64,000 nt of DNA from Choristoneura fumiferana (GCF_025370935.1 NC_133486.1:3988579-4052578), one strand, 5' to 3'. Shown: positions 34,713 to 47,084, counted from the stretch's first letter. Numbers and translations: made by a program. Notes: generated from the letters alone by a model not told the origin.

Positions 34713-35640
34713 TCCTTTTGATCGGTCAAACATCAAACAAGATTTATTTACAAGCGGAAATATCCTCGGTTCCAAGCATAATAATGCTATCTGCGGTACA
34801 TAAATAAAAACAAGCTAATTTAACAACAGCTGCCACTCTTCCCGCTAATTTTGGCGCCATTTGATGAGGTGTTTTATCGTGGAGCACTCTGTATCGAATA
34901 ACCAACGATCACGCGAAAACACGGTGGTTACGTTATCTGTGGTGCATATTGTTTGAAGTTATCAGCCCAGTTAGGTTAGAACGCGTGCATTGTAAATAAC
35001 CTCGAGTGGGCTAGAGCATGGTCATCATTTTAAGCCCACACGGAGGCAGCGTATATGTAATTATTTATGTTGAATATAGAACTTACGAAGATAACGAAGA
35101 TATACGAAGTGCTATCAATAAGTAATGAGTATGACACAATAAACTCTTTAGTAAGGAAATAAAAAGTACTGGCAGCTATATGATAATTAAAAATGTATAT
35201 TTCAACAGTTGTTTGTTTTTTCATTCCGGGTATCAAGCTGAAATAAATATCAAATACTCAAATTTGCTCTTGAGGTACTTAATGAAACAATTAAACTTCC
35301 AAGTCAACTTAACCGATAGAGTCATCAAAAAAAGTGTTTCCATACAAATAGTCGTAACCGAAATCTATTAGATACTTCCGGTTGTCATGAAAAAAAATTG
35401 ATATGAAGGTAGCTCTAATAACAAAATAAGAAAAGGGTGAACAATCTCAATTTTTATATCTGTCTGTCAATGTCAGTAACCATCTAAAATGACCCCACAC
35501 CGCGTCCGACCCATTTTGCTCAGAAAAGGGACTTTGCTAACACTGGATATTCATATGTAGATAACCTACAAATTTGTACGGAACGGTTTTTTATAGCTGC
35601 TTTTTTATTTATTTAGTCCACGTTTGTTATAAATAAATAG

Positions 35641-36310
35641 AAATATAGAAATCGAATAACAACGTTATTCGCTAATCGTGGTACATATTATTTGTAAGTA
35701 CACAAAGTTAAAGAACCATAAATTAAAATTAACGCAGTATTGTAAATCGTCGAAACGGCTAGCTCACATAGTGTTGCCGTAGAGGCAACGCTATTTATGT
35801 TGAATATAGAACTTAATATACGAATGCTATCAATAAGTAATGAGTATGACACAATAAACTCTTGGTAAGGAAATAAAATAGTAAGTTAAATGAATTTAAA
35901 TAACAATATATTAACAGTCGTTTGTTTTTTCATTCCGGTATCAAACTGAAATAAATATCAAATTGCTCTTGAAGTAATGAAAAAATCAAACTTCGAAGTC
36001 ATTTTAAACGATAGAGTCATCAAAAAAAGTGTTTCCACAGATAGTCGTAACCGAAATCTATCTGATACTTCGGTTGTCATGAAAAAAAATTGATATGAAG
36101 GTAGCTCTAATAACAAAATGACAAAGGTGACAATCTCAATTTTTATATTACTGTGCAATGTCAGTAACCATCTAAAATGACCCCACACCGCGTCCGACCC
36201 ATTTTGCTCAGAAAAGGGACTTTGCTAACACTGGATATTCATATGTAGATACCTAAAATTGCCGGAACGTTTTTTATAGCTGCTTTTTTATTTATTTAGT
36301 CCACGTTTTC
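35641..36310 (+). repeat. extra diverged tandem unit within copy B
   Basis: Repeats the 34880-35640 unit (TATTTATGTTGAATATAGAA, CAATAAGTAATGAGTATGAC, CATTCCGGTATCAAACTG, TGACCCCACACCGCGTCCGA) with many indels. Its middle is closer to copy A (28850-28960) than its immediate neighbour is. It has no coding signal. Confidence 0.8.
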
Positions 36311-36318
36311 AAAAATAA

Positions 36319-36523
36319 ACCCCGTTATCAAGCGGGCAGTTTTGTGGCTACCTAATATTAGTGATGTGCAATGTCAATAAAAACTTTTTTGAATAGAGTG
36401 TTCAGGTAATGGAATTCCCATACCTACATACGAGTAGCTACAATGTCGAGACTTGGATAGTTTGTATTGCACATCACTAACGTTAGTTAGGGCCACCAAA
36501 CTGCCCGCTTGATAACGGGGTAT
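36319..36523. mobile_element. hairpin MITE (duplication copy B)
   Basis: Same element as 29259-29464 with small indels (CTACCTAATATTAG). It is not an independent insertion. Confidence 0.85.
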
Positions 36524-37781
36524 ATTCATATAAGCAAACATGTAACTGCCTACACTTCTCTGATCGCGAATAATTTCGATACTCCGTACTCCGTTTTATT
36601 AAGGGAGTTGTTCATTCTAAACTCTAAATCGCATAAATTTCAAACATTCTACTTAGTGAGATGAACTCACGCGCCGCCACCGCAAAGATTTTGTAACGGG
36701 ATTTACCAATCTTACGCATTTCACCACAGGCAGCGTTACATGCATAGTTCTTCGTTTTCATTCATTAAATAACTTTTGTAGTTCTTATTTATGTTGTATG
36801 GAATGTATCTAATTTTATTAAAAAGTAATAAAAAGATCTATACAAAATTTAGAAGCTCGACTGCCTAAACAAAATTAAAAAAACAAGTCAAGTAGTTCAA
36901 AATTAATTTGCTTTGCCATGTTTTGCTTTGATCCCCGGGTGTGGCAAATACCATTTCAAAAAATGTTTGAATGCAGTTTTAAGTATTTGTTTTAAATATA
37001 ATTAAATCTTTAGCTTTTAGATTTCCTACGTGTCAATCACTGTCAATATAGGCTTGGGCTATAGGATCGCCATCTTACATTGTTTTGGCACTTAATTTGT
37101 CAGTTACAATTTAAGCTAAAACGGTTGTTAAGAAGGTTAAGAACCACTGATCTTAAGTAACGAAAATATTCACTCAGCGACTACCTATTACCACAGTTAC
37201 TACCTACTTTATTAAGTATCGCATGACACTCAGGGTGGGTATTACAAAACATTCAGCAATGCACTACAAACCGTCGTGTTGTCCGCCATTCGACCTTTAT
37301 GTGACTCTCCGTGAAACCCGACCACTGTTTTACGAAACAGCGATCTGCCTGTCTTATAGCTTTGTCTGCGATCCAATGTCTTCTATATCAAACAACACGG
37401 TATTGTCTCTTGCGATAGTGTCTCAGTACTTCAAATCAGGTGCAATTTAAACTGCATAAAGAGCTGATCTGTTATAAATAAAATCTTTTACGTTGTTTAA
37501 AAAATATTGAATGTTGATAGATAGATACCTACAGTCGGTCAACAATACACTTTACTACTCTGTAAGACTTCTGACAATTTTACTAGTCTATCGACTCAAT
37601 AGTTTTCTTCATTTTCCTGAAGATTCAAATAATAAATAAAAAGAAAACCGAAACCGATCTCTTGTTTCGAATTCCAAACGATATTAGAAAACTAGTTAAC
37701 TTTGTGCACTTCTAGATAGTATCTACTACCTATTTAAGGTAAATAAAATTCCCAAATAACAGAATATTTGTATTAATTTGT

Positions 37782-38074
37782 GCTTTACCCCTCACAAGAA
37801 TCATCTCTCCAACTGGTATAGTTAAAAATACCTTAAATAATCTACGAGTTACGAAATCTACCACTGTGCGTTTCCTTCGGCCCTTCCTGCCACGTACAGT
37901 GAAATTGTGGAGTCAACTTCAGTCAGCAGTGTTTCCTGACGACTATCTTAAAAGGCCGGCAACTTACGGACCAATGACTCTCCTTGAGTAGTTGGTACTC
38001 ATAGAGGGTGGTGTTCATTTCCCAACAGATGACTCGCTTGCTCGTTTTTCTTCCTCTCATAATAAAAAAAAATA
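37782..38074 (+). pseudogene. LINE 3' end (duplication copy B)
   Basis: Same element as 30780-31072. About 46 bp just upstream are missing here (join at TTTGTGCTTTACCCCTCAC), which is an allelic-type indel. Confidence 0.7.
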
Positions 38075-38992
38075 TTTGTCAATTCTATTCTTATTATCAA
38101 AATCCATGTACCACTTGACAGGGAAGCTAACAAACTTAGATGAAAAGAAAACACTGAGTAATTTCCGCGGTTATCCTAACAGTTTAAAGTAAACAAATAT
38201 TTAAACTCCAGTCTTTGGCAGTCTTCCAAACCACGTGAGCTGTTGGCGACGACATACCTGATGTCATGTGATAAATGCTACCAACTGCTAGTCTTTTGTT
38301 AGCGATATGATCTCCCGTCCTTTTTTAACCAGGTTCATGTGAAGGAGAAAGTATTTTTTATCTATAAATATCACGTATCATGCTAATAGCATGCGACTGC
38401 ATAAAGATTTGATAAGTTTTGGCGACATTGCATTGATAAAAATTATCATGAAAAATGGCGCCACTTTTAGCTTATACTGTTTTGATATTGTTAAAGCATG
38501 TTTTGTTTTATGACTGTGCCCGGATATTTGTTTTTGTCAAGTGCGTTGTTTTTGGGTAATTACCTACTGACTAATTTATGGCTTGAAATTTATTTTAGTC
38601 GATTGTGTCATATGAAGATATTATTATGTTGTAAATAGTTGGGTTTCTGTGTAAAGATTGTTATCATGCGCTATTCATTTCTTTTTCGACGGCATCATTG
38701 ATATACCTACACGTTATTATAAATCGATCTAAAACTTAATGAAGAAATCAGTCCTAGAACTTGCGGTTAAGCGTTAATTTTGCTCGAAGTATTTTTTTTT
38801 GGCTTAAACTCGAAAACACTCGTTTTTCCAGAAATAAGACCAAGCTAGATCGATTATTTGCCCACGAAAGCCCTTACATAGTAAATAGGTATCATGGAAA
38901 TCGTTAGAGCCCTTCCGAAATCCCCGAAATAAATACTTATACAAATTCAATACTCCTACATCCTAATACTATAAACTATAAATATAAAGGAC

Positions 38993-39214
38993 TAGCTTTT
39001 GCCCGCGTGGAATCCGGTTATCACTCGCTGTTCCCTCGGGAACTGTGCATTTTTCCGGGATAAAAAGTAGCCTATGTCACTCTCTGGCCCATAAACTATC
39101 TCCATGCCAAAAATCACGTCGATCCGTCGCTCCGTTTCGACGTGAAAGTCGGACAAACATACAACACAAACGTACAAACACACACACTTTCTCATTTATA
39201 ATATTAGTATGGAT
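38993..39214 (-). mobile_element. Helitron-like repeat (duplication copy B)
   Basis: Same element as 31992-32217 with a few substitutions and a 1-bp gap. It is not independent. Confidence 0.65.
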
Positions 39215-39737
39215 AGTAAGGAAGTACTTAAGGATGTATTATAAGTGAAGAACTTGTAATTTCATTAAAGCTTGATCCTAATCAAAATCGTTCGCAAATT
39301 TCAGCTGAAAAAGCTTGTCACGGATTCAGTAAATCGGTTTTTGAGTGATAGATATGATAGGCCGGCTTATTGGAGCTGGTTCCAGGTCACGCATGACGCA
39401 ATACGGTTCCTAGAACTGGGGTGTCGGCGTGGGAGCTATTCCATTAGACATAGTTTATGCTCACCATGATTTGCATTTGCGTTTACTTGTAAAACTTTGG
39501 CAGTCAATACTGTTGAGAACCTAGGTAAAAAGTGACGTAAAGAACAAATTAACACTAAGCATAACGGCCGAATGTATGTACTTTATAAAGCACAGATTAT
39601 TTATTGAGTAAAGAATTTTAAGAATGCTGAAATAATATTCAAAATAACAAAGTGGTAACCCCGTCCAGTCTACGTTAGGACTCAGAAGGCATAGTATTTC
39701 TATGAAATACGAAATAAATATTATTTGCAGATCAGTT

Positions 39738-40048
39738 CATCATCATCATTCCAGCTTACATACGTCCCACTGCTGGGCACAGGCCTTCTCTTAGAATAAA
39801 AGGACTTGGGCCGTAGATCCCACGCGGGCCCAATGCGGATTGGGAACTTCACACGCACCATAGATTTGCTTCGCAGGTTTGTGCAGGTTTCCTCACGATG
39901 TTTTCCTTCACCGTAAAGCTCGTGGTAAATTTTAAATGTAATTTCGCACATGAATTTCGAAAGCTGTGAAGTCCGAGCTGGGGTTTAATTAAACCCATTA
40001 TCCTCTACTTCAGAGGCGATAGTTCAAACCACTAGGCCAAACGGCTTA
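39738..40048 (-). mobile_element. tRNA-derived SINE (duplication copy B)
   Basis: Counterpart of 32717-33025, with only scattered differences. It should not be counted as an independent insertion. Confidence 0.85.
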
Positions 40049-41637
40049 TGTTATTTGGATTTTTTTCTTTACCTACTTATGATAAAAAGCTTATTGCTTC
40101 TGCATAGCAACGCGAAGTACCCTTTAGGTTTTAATTCCCACGCTTTTTTAAATAAATACAGCAGGGCACAGGCCTCCTCTCATAATGTTAAAACTTGAGT
40201 CGTATACCTAGTTCCCACACGGGCCGTAGTACACTACACACATTTAGAAGTTGGAAATAGAGGTCTGGTACGTGATTTAGTTTCTTTGAATGTACGGAAC
40301 TCTTAAAGGTCACTTTGTATCTACTGTTTCCATGGTAATTCTAGAACGAACACGTAATGTTTCTAGTACGTAAACAATTAATGTTTACCAAATGGCAAAG
40401 ATAAATCAACTCTAACATTTTAATTGGGCTTAGCGCCAGTGTAATTATTTAATGTTTACTCGCCTCGAGACTTGCATTACGGACTAATAGCTTCTGGAAC
40501 TATCTTTGAAAATTAGGAGTACAAAAAAGTGGGACGCAAAATAAGCTGACCTATTTAAAAAAACTAACTCACAACGAGTCAACGGCCTAGACGTCTTCTT
40601 CTTCAAGTGCCTCTCCAACTAGTGAAGTTCGGCTATGAGCTACCGGAACTTGTCTGTCCCGGGCAAGGCGGAACAGCTCGGACGCGCTTGCGATCCCTGT
40701 CCAAGTGTCCACTCCGGATGATGATGATGGTCAAAAGTTCTCGCTTCTGACGGCAAAAACCTAGTCACATGACATTTTGTTGGAAGTTACCTTATGAATG
40801 CTGTCATTATACCCATATCAGTCGTACATCATTCTCTGTGACTTGTCACTATCGGCCAAGACCTTGGCTTTGTATGGTTAACCACATACCTACAATCACA
40901 CTGCACTTACTTTTCTAGTACAAATATATGACTTATTTACCATGGGGTTTTTGAATACTTCTTTCCAATATATGTTTGATCCAATGATAATTTTATATAA
41001 TTTAAATTACCTATGCTGAAACCGTTGAATTTTCAGGAAACTTATAAAATAGGTATTAGGCTGTTGAGTGTCTTTAAAATATAAATATTAATCGTAAAGG
41101 TATTGTAATAGTATACAGAAATTGAAAGAAAACAAGATATATTTTAAGTGTATTTTTATTAAAAACTTACAAAAAGATGCCACACTCGCAACATTTTCAT
41201 ATCACAGTTTAGACTACCAAATACAACATATTTATAACACCAACATTAAACCTGAACAGACAAAACCTACAACGAACAAAATCTATGTTCACAAAAATGT
41301 ATATTATATTTACTGTTGCACAAGTTTTTAATTTCAACATGTAATTTAAATGTTTTTAAACGAGAAAATTACAAGTATTTGCGAAAACATAATATACACA
41401 TTGCATTTTGTACTTTGTAGAGGCGGTAATATAGTTTAACTAACTTATCTGGGTAGGTTCAAACGTTAAAAGTTTCGTATCCCATCCCTGTACGGATATG
41501 TTAGGCAAGATTTAGTTAGTATATATTTTAACATGATAAAGTACCAATATGTATGTATAGCCACTTGAAACACTGACTTTACATTGAGAGTAACGCGAAT
41601 ATACGCATTTGGCATTGTGACAGAAGTTACATTAATT

Positions 41638-42396
41638 TGATTTAGTTCCATTGGAGAGCCCAATTGATAAGAACATTTATGTCGACGACATTATCGATTC
41701 ACACCTTATCTTCGTTTGTCTTAAGATTTTAAATGGTTTTAAATATTAATTCTTGCGAAGCAATTAAACTTAAGATAAGTAATCTAAGATGTGACTAGTC
41801 TTAATCACATAATTGCAATAATAAAAGCCCTAATGAGCCTTCTACTACGTTTTTAACATTTAAAAAGCCGAATATTTTTAGAGTTAAAGTTTTCATGCTT
41901 GCAGTTAAAGTAAACAAAAATAACTCTAGCTAATTATAATATTTTAGGTCAGCAGAAGTCATGGATTTCCGTTTACAGGGCATTGATACTAATGCCCACT
42001 TTATAATACCGCAAATAATTACTAATTTCGATAACTATACATATAAAGATAACAATATAATACTATTTAAATCCTCTAACAGGTGATCTAGATAAAGACA
42101 ACTTTACTTATTTCTATGTAAACAATTAATTCACAATCAGCTATTACAATTACCATCAAACTACAACAACAACAGTAAAATGACAACTTATCTTCTAATC
42201 GGTGATTCAACGAACTGCAAAGTCGGTGCTTCCATTTTGACTAAAGTAGGTCCCCAGACGAACCGTAAACTTCCTGCCAAAACAGTTACGATGATGCGGC
42301 GTGGACAACGTCAATGCATCTCTAAAAATATAGCCACCTCGTCACTGAAGCTGCATTATATTATGCTCAGGGTTGCACACAGGCTTATCCAAAAAA
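41638..42396. other. intergenic, nothing recognised
   Basis: Unique sequence to the right of the duplicated block, AT-rich up to about 42180. It includes the possible 3' flank of the minus-strand frame at 42397-42642, with no AATAAA in a convincing place. Confidence 0.45.
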
Positions 42397-42642
42397 TCAA
42401 CACTCATCATGTTCTGGGAGAGACGGTAGCCACCTGTATTTCCGTCTGCGATGGACTGTATTGCTACATTTCCTGAGTTCCGTGTTACTGCATTCTTTGT
42501 CTTCCGGCAGAGGCGGTAGGTTCCTCTTTGGTCTTCGGGGAACCACGCATTCGGTAGCGAAGTGATTCCAGTCTTTGCACCTGAGCATATCGACGTCAGG
42601 ATACTCGGCGGGCAACAGAGGGAAGGCGAGTTTCACCATCAT
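42397..42642 (-). CDS. candidate 81-aa small protein, unknown function
   Basis: Minus-strand frame with ATG at 42642 in a good insect start context (GTTAAAATGATGG) and stop TGA at 42397-42399. I do not recognise it. It lies in a GC-richer island of about 350 bp inside AT-rich sequence and is not part of any repeat I identified. Visible features are a CX9C spacing (CKDWNHFATEC), two basic patches (RRPKR, RRRKYR) and an imperfect internal repeat: NLPPLPEDKEC and WLPSLPEHDEC, each preceded by a basic patch. There is no signal peptide or membrane segment. Upstream on the minus strand is TTAGTTC, loosely like an arthropod initiator. It could be a real small gene, a 5' exon of a longer gene, or chance. 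The frame also stays open upstream to 42726. Confidence 0.3.
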   Translation of the reverse strand: MMVKLAFPLLPAEYPDVDMLRCKDWNHFATECVVPRRPKRNLPPLPEDKECSNTELRKCSNTVHRRRKYRWLPSLPEHDEC

Positions 42643-42892
42643 TTTAACGAGTGCGATACGGTCGCTTCGTGCGGTGTCGACGGACGAACTAAGCGGGCAC
42701 GCGACCGCACGATACGATACACACAATTATTTTTAGATGATCGCATGCATACAAACAATAGCATTCTACGCACTGCCCTTTTTGCACGTCGTGGGCGACA
42801 TACGTACACGCAACAAACAAGCTTTCCAATTCAAGGTTTTACTTTTGTGATTGCAATCTAAAACCAGTTTTTGGGGCAGTTTTCTTAAAAAT

Positions 42893-43118
42893 TTTAACCC
42901 CCGACGCAAAAAGAGGGGTGTTATAAGTTTGACCGCTCTGTGTGATTCTAGTCTGTCTGTATGTGGCACCGTAGCTCTTAAACGGGTGGACCGATTTGAA
43001 TGCAGGTTTTTTAATTAAAAGCAGGGTTTTTGACGATGGTTCTTAGACATGTTTCATCAAAATCAGTTCAGCCGTTTTTGAACAAATTCGGGGGTTTTCC
43101 AACTTTTTGTTGGTTAGG
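42893..43118 (+). mobile_element. dispersed repeat 'CCCCGACGCAAAAAGAGGGG'
   Basis: CCCCGACGCAAAAAGAGGGG, CTTAAACGGGTGGACCGATT, TTCATCAAAATCAGTTCAGC and GGGGGTTTTCCAACTTTTTG. This is a well-known kind of lepidopteran non-coding repeat; I recall the pattern but not its class. Single copy in this window. Confidence 0.55.
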
Positions 43119-43423
43119 TTATGTTGTCGTGAACTAGGGTTGTCGTTGCAGAATGACATTATTATATCCTGGATTTCCTTTACATAAGTTATATACTTTA
43201 TTTATTTCAACAAACATAATATAGTATAAAAAGAAACGATAACAATTATATAGATTAAAAAATATCTAAACCCTGTATCTCTTACTTTAATGTAAATATA
43301 CCTATAATATTATAATATTATGTATTAGCATTTATTCCTATCTTCATGGCATCGCCTACACGCGTAGGGTGGTCGTTATTTTTATTATTACGTAACCAAT
43401 CGAAACTAGTCGGACCGTTTCAA

Positions 43424-43547
43424 GGGGCTACTATGAAATGCGAAAATCGAAGTTCGTATCGTACCGTCCCTCTCACTCTCGTTTTAAATTATATAAGCGT
43501 CAGCGGAAGGCAAGATACGAAGTTCGAATTTTGCACTTCAGTACCCC
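43424..43547. mobile_element. hairpin MITE, family 'CAGGGCTACTACG', copy 4 (diverged)
   Basis: GGGGCTACTATGAAATGCG pairs imperfectly with GCACTTCAGTACCCC. The core TACCGTCCCTCTCACTCTCG and AAGATACGAAGTTCGAATT is retained. This is the most diverged copy. Confidence 0.7.
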
Positions 43548-43645
43548 GCCTGCCTGACCTAAAATGTGAGTTGAACTGTTTAATTTGTGTTATTTTCCAA
43601 ATAAGTCTCCCGAGAGCATTTAAGTAAGATCGTTCTAAATGTATA

Positions 43646-43865
43646 TACCGTAAACTGCTTCAACTTTGCCCCCTGGCTCCAACATTGCCTGATTCGATTT
43701 AGAGTCGATAACTTAGCACTCTTATAGGTTTGAAACTTTTATCTACACGGGAATTATTATTACGGGGGGATAAAGTTTAAAAACCTAAAAGGGTGCTAGT
43801 CATCGACTCTAAATTGAATCAGGCAACGTTGGGGCCAGAGGGCAAAGTTGAAGCAGTTTACGGTA
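43646..43865. mobile_element. MITE 'TACCGTAAACTGC', full hairpin
   Basis: TACCGTAAACTGCTTCAACT at the left and AGTTGAAGCAGTTTACGGTA at the right are exact complements. The arms continue through CTGATTCGATTTAGAGTCGA. 220 bp. Confidence 0.85.
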
Positions 43866-43869
43866 CGTA

Positions 43870-44092
43870 GGTACTAGCGTTTGCGCGCGGCTTCGCCCGC
43901 GTGGAGTTCGGTTATCGCGCGCTGTTCCCTCGGGAATTGTGCAATTTTCTGGTATAAAAAGTAGGCTATGTCACTCTCTGGCCCAAAAACTATCCATGCC
44001 AAAAATCACGTTGATCCGTCACTCCGTTTCGACGTGAAAGACGGACAAACATACAAACACACACTTTCGCATTTATAATATTAGTATAGATA
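43870..44092 (-). mobile_element. Helitron-like repeat
   Basis: TACTAGCGTTTGCGCGCGGC, TTCGCCCGCGTGGAGTTCGG, TATCCATGCCAAAAATCACG and CATTTATAATATTAGTATAG. It starts 5 bp after the hairpin MITE at 43646-43865. Confidence 0.65.
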
Positions 44093-44577
44093 ATTCCTTT
44101 TATCTGCTGGTTTGCTGCATGCTGGTTTGGTGCATAGGTACAATTTATCAGTAGAATAAGTAGTTGCAGCATTAAGTATATCCTGATTAATGAGTTCTTA
44201 TGTTGTTGAGTCTTACGTGCAAAGATAACGGGACTAAGTCAATAGACAACATATTAATAACATATACCTACATATACTCGTATCGGGCAAGCAACACCAT
44301 TTTCTGTTTTAATAATATTAAGATTGGTTTTTTGGAATCTTTTTGTATTTTTTATTTAAATTCCAAATTTTTTGTTACTTTTACGGTCATCCCGTAAAAC
44401 CTATATCGAAAATACAAACTAGAAATACCAGATATAGAAATAATAGATGCACTGAAAAACCAGAAAAATAAGACCAGCGCTGGTAATCGAACCGCTGCAC
44501 AACGATACAGACACGAATTTCTCCTATGCATCTCATATCTCAGCTTGTGTTGTTTCTTATTTAGCCAAATTAATAAT

Positions 44578-44695
44578 ATTAATTATTAAATAAATAAATA
44601 AATATCATGGGACACTTAACACCAATTGACCTAGTCCCAAAGCAAGCAAAGCTTGTGTTATGGGTACTAGCCAACGGATAAACATACTTAAATAG
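44578..44695 (-). mobile_element. LINE 3' end fragment
   Basis: (AAAT)n then ATCATGGGACACTTAACACC and CTAGTCCCAAAGCAAGCAAA. It matches 17780-17935 and abuts the hairpin MITE at 44697. Confidence 0.55.
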
Positions 44696-44696
44696 A

Positions 44697-44785
44697 TATA
44701 CTGAACGGCACAAAATTTGGCCCACTCTCCATAGAAAATTACCTATAACTGCATTCAAGGGCCAGATTTTTTGTCGCTCAGTATA
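44697..44785. mobile_element. hairpin MITE 'TATACTGAGCGGCAAAAAAT', short copy
   Basis: TATACTGAACGGCACAAAAT / TTTTTTGTCGCTCAGTATA with GGCCC / GGGCC inside. 89 bp. Confidence 0.75.
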
Positions 44786-45124
44786 GTTAGACAGATAGTC
44801 AACACCTACGTAATTTTAATTGGCTACGTAAATAAGTGCCAATCTGGCTCAAAACAAATTTTCATTATGTATAGTATTATTTTGGCAACTTTTTTATTTA
44901 TTAGTTTAGTTTTTATGTATAGTTTTAGTTACCTTTATTACCTTTATTTTGTTTTGTACTGTGCATTATTGGAGTAGACACATTAACTTATATTATATAT
45001 TAAAAAGTATTAATTTTTAATAAATACAATTACTTACCATTGGAATGAGTTTATGAATGACATACGAGATCCTAGTACTTGCCGACATGCGAATGTAGGT
45101 ACATAATCGAGTCTATTAATAATA

Positions 45125-45215
45125 ATAAGTGGACAGACAACTTCGCGAGAGAAAATTCTTATTCACTCGGAAGGTTTTTGTTCAAAAGCGGACATTTTCC
45201 GGCTCATTAGCATAT
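45125..45215 (+). mobile_element. RTE-like LINE 3' tail, old fragment
   Basis: GGTTTTTGTTCAAAAGCGGA and CATTTTCCGGCTCATTAGCA match the 'TTTGTTCAGCAGTGGACGTxTTCCGGCTGATGA' end at roughly 80 percent by eye. Confidence 0.45.
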
Positions 45216-45524
45216 TTAGCATAATATAATAATAAAATTCTCTTATTTTATTTTATTTTTTCTAACCAGCTCTCTATTCATTTAACTTTTAAACTGCAAA
45301 CGAGATATATATCCGGGGAGCACTTTACTATTTAACATTTAACCTCAATTGCGACGACAATGACTTCTTATCTCATTTATTAGACTATAATTATGATAAT
45401 TAAACTTGCAATACGTATTGGATTGTTTTTGTTTTTGCTGTTTACTAATATTATAAATATAAGACATTATGTTATGCTGTGTATCTAGACACTTTACGTG
45501 TAGGGGAGATAGGGAGGATTAGAT

Positions 45525-45690
45525 TTTTTTTCATTTTTTTATTTTTCGCCTTTGTTGGTGGTTAATACAAATACTCATGCAAAATTACAACTTTCTAGTC
45601 TAGCAGTTTTTCTAGTCTACCGCGGACGGACGGACGTGGACATAGCGAAACTATAAGGGTTCCTTGTAAGACTACGGAATCCTAAAAATC
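45525..45690 (+). mobile_element. dispersed repeat R1, 3' fragment
   Basis: GTCTACCGCGGACGGACGGA, CATAGCGAAACTATAAGGGT and ACTACGGAATCCTAAAAATC. Only the last 150 bp or so of R1 are present. Confidence 0.5.
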
Positions 45691-46014
45691 GCGTTTATGG
45701 TGTCAGTTACATCGTGCGTGATTTTATGGCTCACGTTGTTAGTCGATAGCTAAATAGCCTGGACAAGCTTCACTTTGTATTATTTATTATTAATATTAGG
45801 TAGGAAAAAAATCTGATGTAATTTGGACGTTTAGGCGCCCTTTTGCTGCGTCTCTTGGTAATTTGATTTACCTGGACATCAGGAATACTCGTGAAACCTA
45901 AATCTCAAATTATCCGGACTGGTTGTCTGGTTTGGCGTCTTATTGGCCATGGATATGAAAGGAATCGTCGAGGAACATCCGTAGCGGACTTATAGCACAG
46001 GTAAAATAGGACTT

Positions 46015-46750
46015 AATACGACGAATTTAGGCGTCCTACCCCCTCCCAGGGCAGGGGCCAACGTTTAAAAAATGGAAATTTTACAAACTAGGCAAGTGAG
46101 GTGTCATTTTCTATGTATTTTTTTGCGCTGAATCGAATCAGACTATACTTACCCCATACTCATAGGATCAATATTTTGCGAGATCGAGATCGAGTCTAAA
46201 AATCACTTACCAAAAATAGTTTCTCAAGATGTGGATGTGATGGTAATGTTATTTGCCCTCAGTGATCCTGAGAAGCCTATATTGCTGCTTAAATCCAAAA
46301 TTTGTCGAGTTAAAAATAAAATATTTACTTTTTTATGTTTTCAACAAAAACCCTTCATATCTCGCAAAATATTGATTCTATAAGTATGGGTATGGTCAAT
46401 GAGACCTATGCACGCATAGTTTGAAAGATTGCCCCTGGCAGTGAGGTATCATTGTCTATGTATTTTTTTGCGCTGAATCGAATGAGATCCATACTCATAG
46501 GATCAATATTTTGCGAGATATGAAGGGTTTTTGTTGAGAGAACAGCAGTAAGTATTACCATCACATCCGCATGTTGAAAAATGTATGTATATTGTAATGT
46601 GTGTAATGTATGGTCTCATTCGATTCAGCGCAAAAAAATACATAGAAAATGACACATCACTCGCCTAGTTTGTAACATTTGCAATTTTTAAGCGTTGCCT
46701 CCTGCCCCCTGTTCTGGGAGGGGTAGGACGTCTAAATTTTGGTAGGACTC
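46015..46750. mobile_element. long imperfect inverted repeat element
   Basis: Left arm: GGCGTCCTACCCCCTCCCAG, CAAGTGAGGTGTCATTTTCT, ATGTATTTTTTTGCGCTGAA. Right arm: CAGCGCAAAAAAATACATAG, GGGAGGGGTAGGACGTC. The inner block CATACTCATAGGATCAATAT also recurs. The right arm and its flank recur at 49530-49805. Confidence 0.7.
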
Positions 46751-46913
46751 AGCAGATCCTCATTTCTAGTGCCAAGATAAAGTTATACTTAAACAAACTT
46801 TCATTGATGTACATATTTTGCCGCCAATATTTTTTATGATACTATTTTTCCTGTGCTAATATAAAATATTCCATTCAACCAAAGTTGTTATAGTAATAAT
46901 GTACACTGACAAA

Positions 46914-47084
46914 ATCTATATAATAAAAATGAATCGTAACATGTGTTGCTAAGCGCAAAACTCGGGAACGGCTGGACCTATTTCACTAATTTCTTTTTTT
47001 GTTGTGTTCGTTACTGCCTAAAGAAGGTTTTATGGAAGAAAATACAGAAAAAATTACAACGGCGAAGCCGCGGGCAGCTAGTTA
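46914..47084 (+). mobile_element. Lep1-like non-autonomous Helitron
   Basis: 5' TC followed by TATATAATAAAAATGAATCG, internal CTCGGGAACGGCTGGACCTA, and 3' GGCGAAGCCGCGGGCAGCTAG before T. A 5' TC, a 3' CTAG-type end and insertion between A and T without a TSD are Helitron features. The resemblance to the lepidopteran Lep1 family is from memory. Confidence 0.6.

Larger units (their letters stand above)
34713..41637 (+). repeat. duplicated block, copy B (starts at gap)
   Basis: Starts at the first base after the gap, at the same point as 28334, and continues past the end of copy A into unique sequence at 41638. It is about 650 bp longer than copy A because a unit of about 670 bp is present twice (34880-35640 and 35641-36310). 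Other differences are small substitutions and indels. Confidence 0.95.
44786..46014. other. intergenic, repeat scraps only
   Basis: Contains an RTE tail scrap (45125-45215) and an R1 3' fragment (45525-45690). The rest is unassigned AT-rich sequence. Confidence 0.5.
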
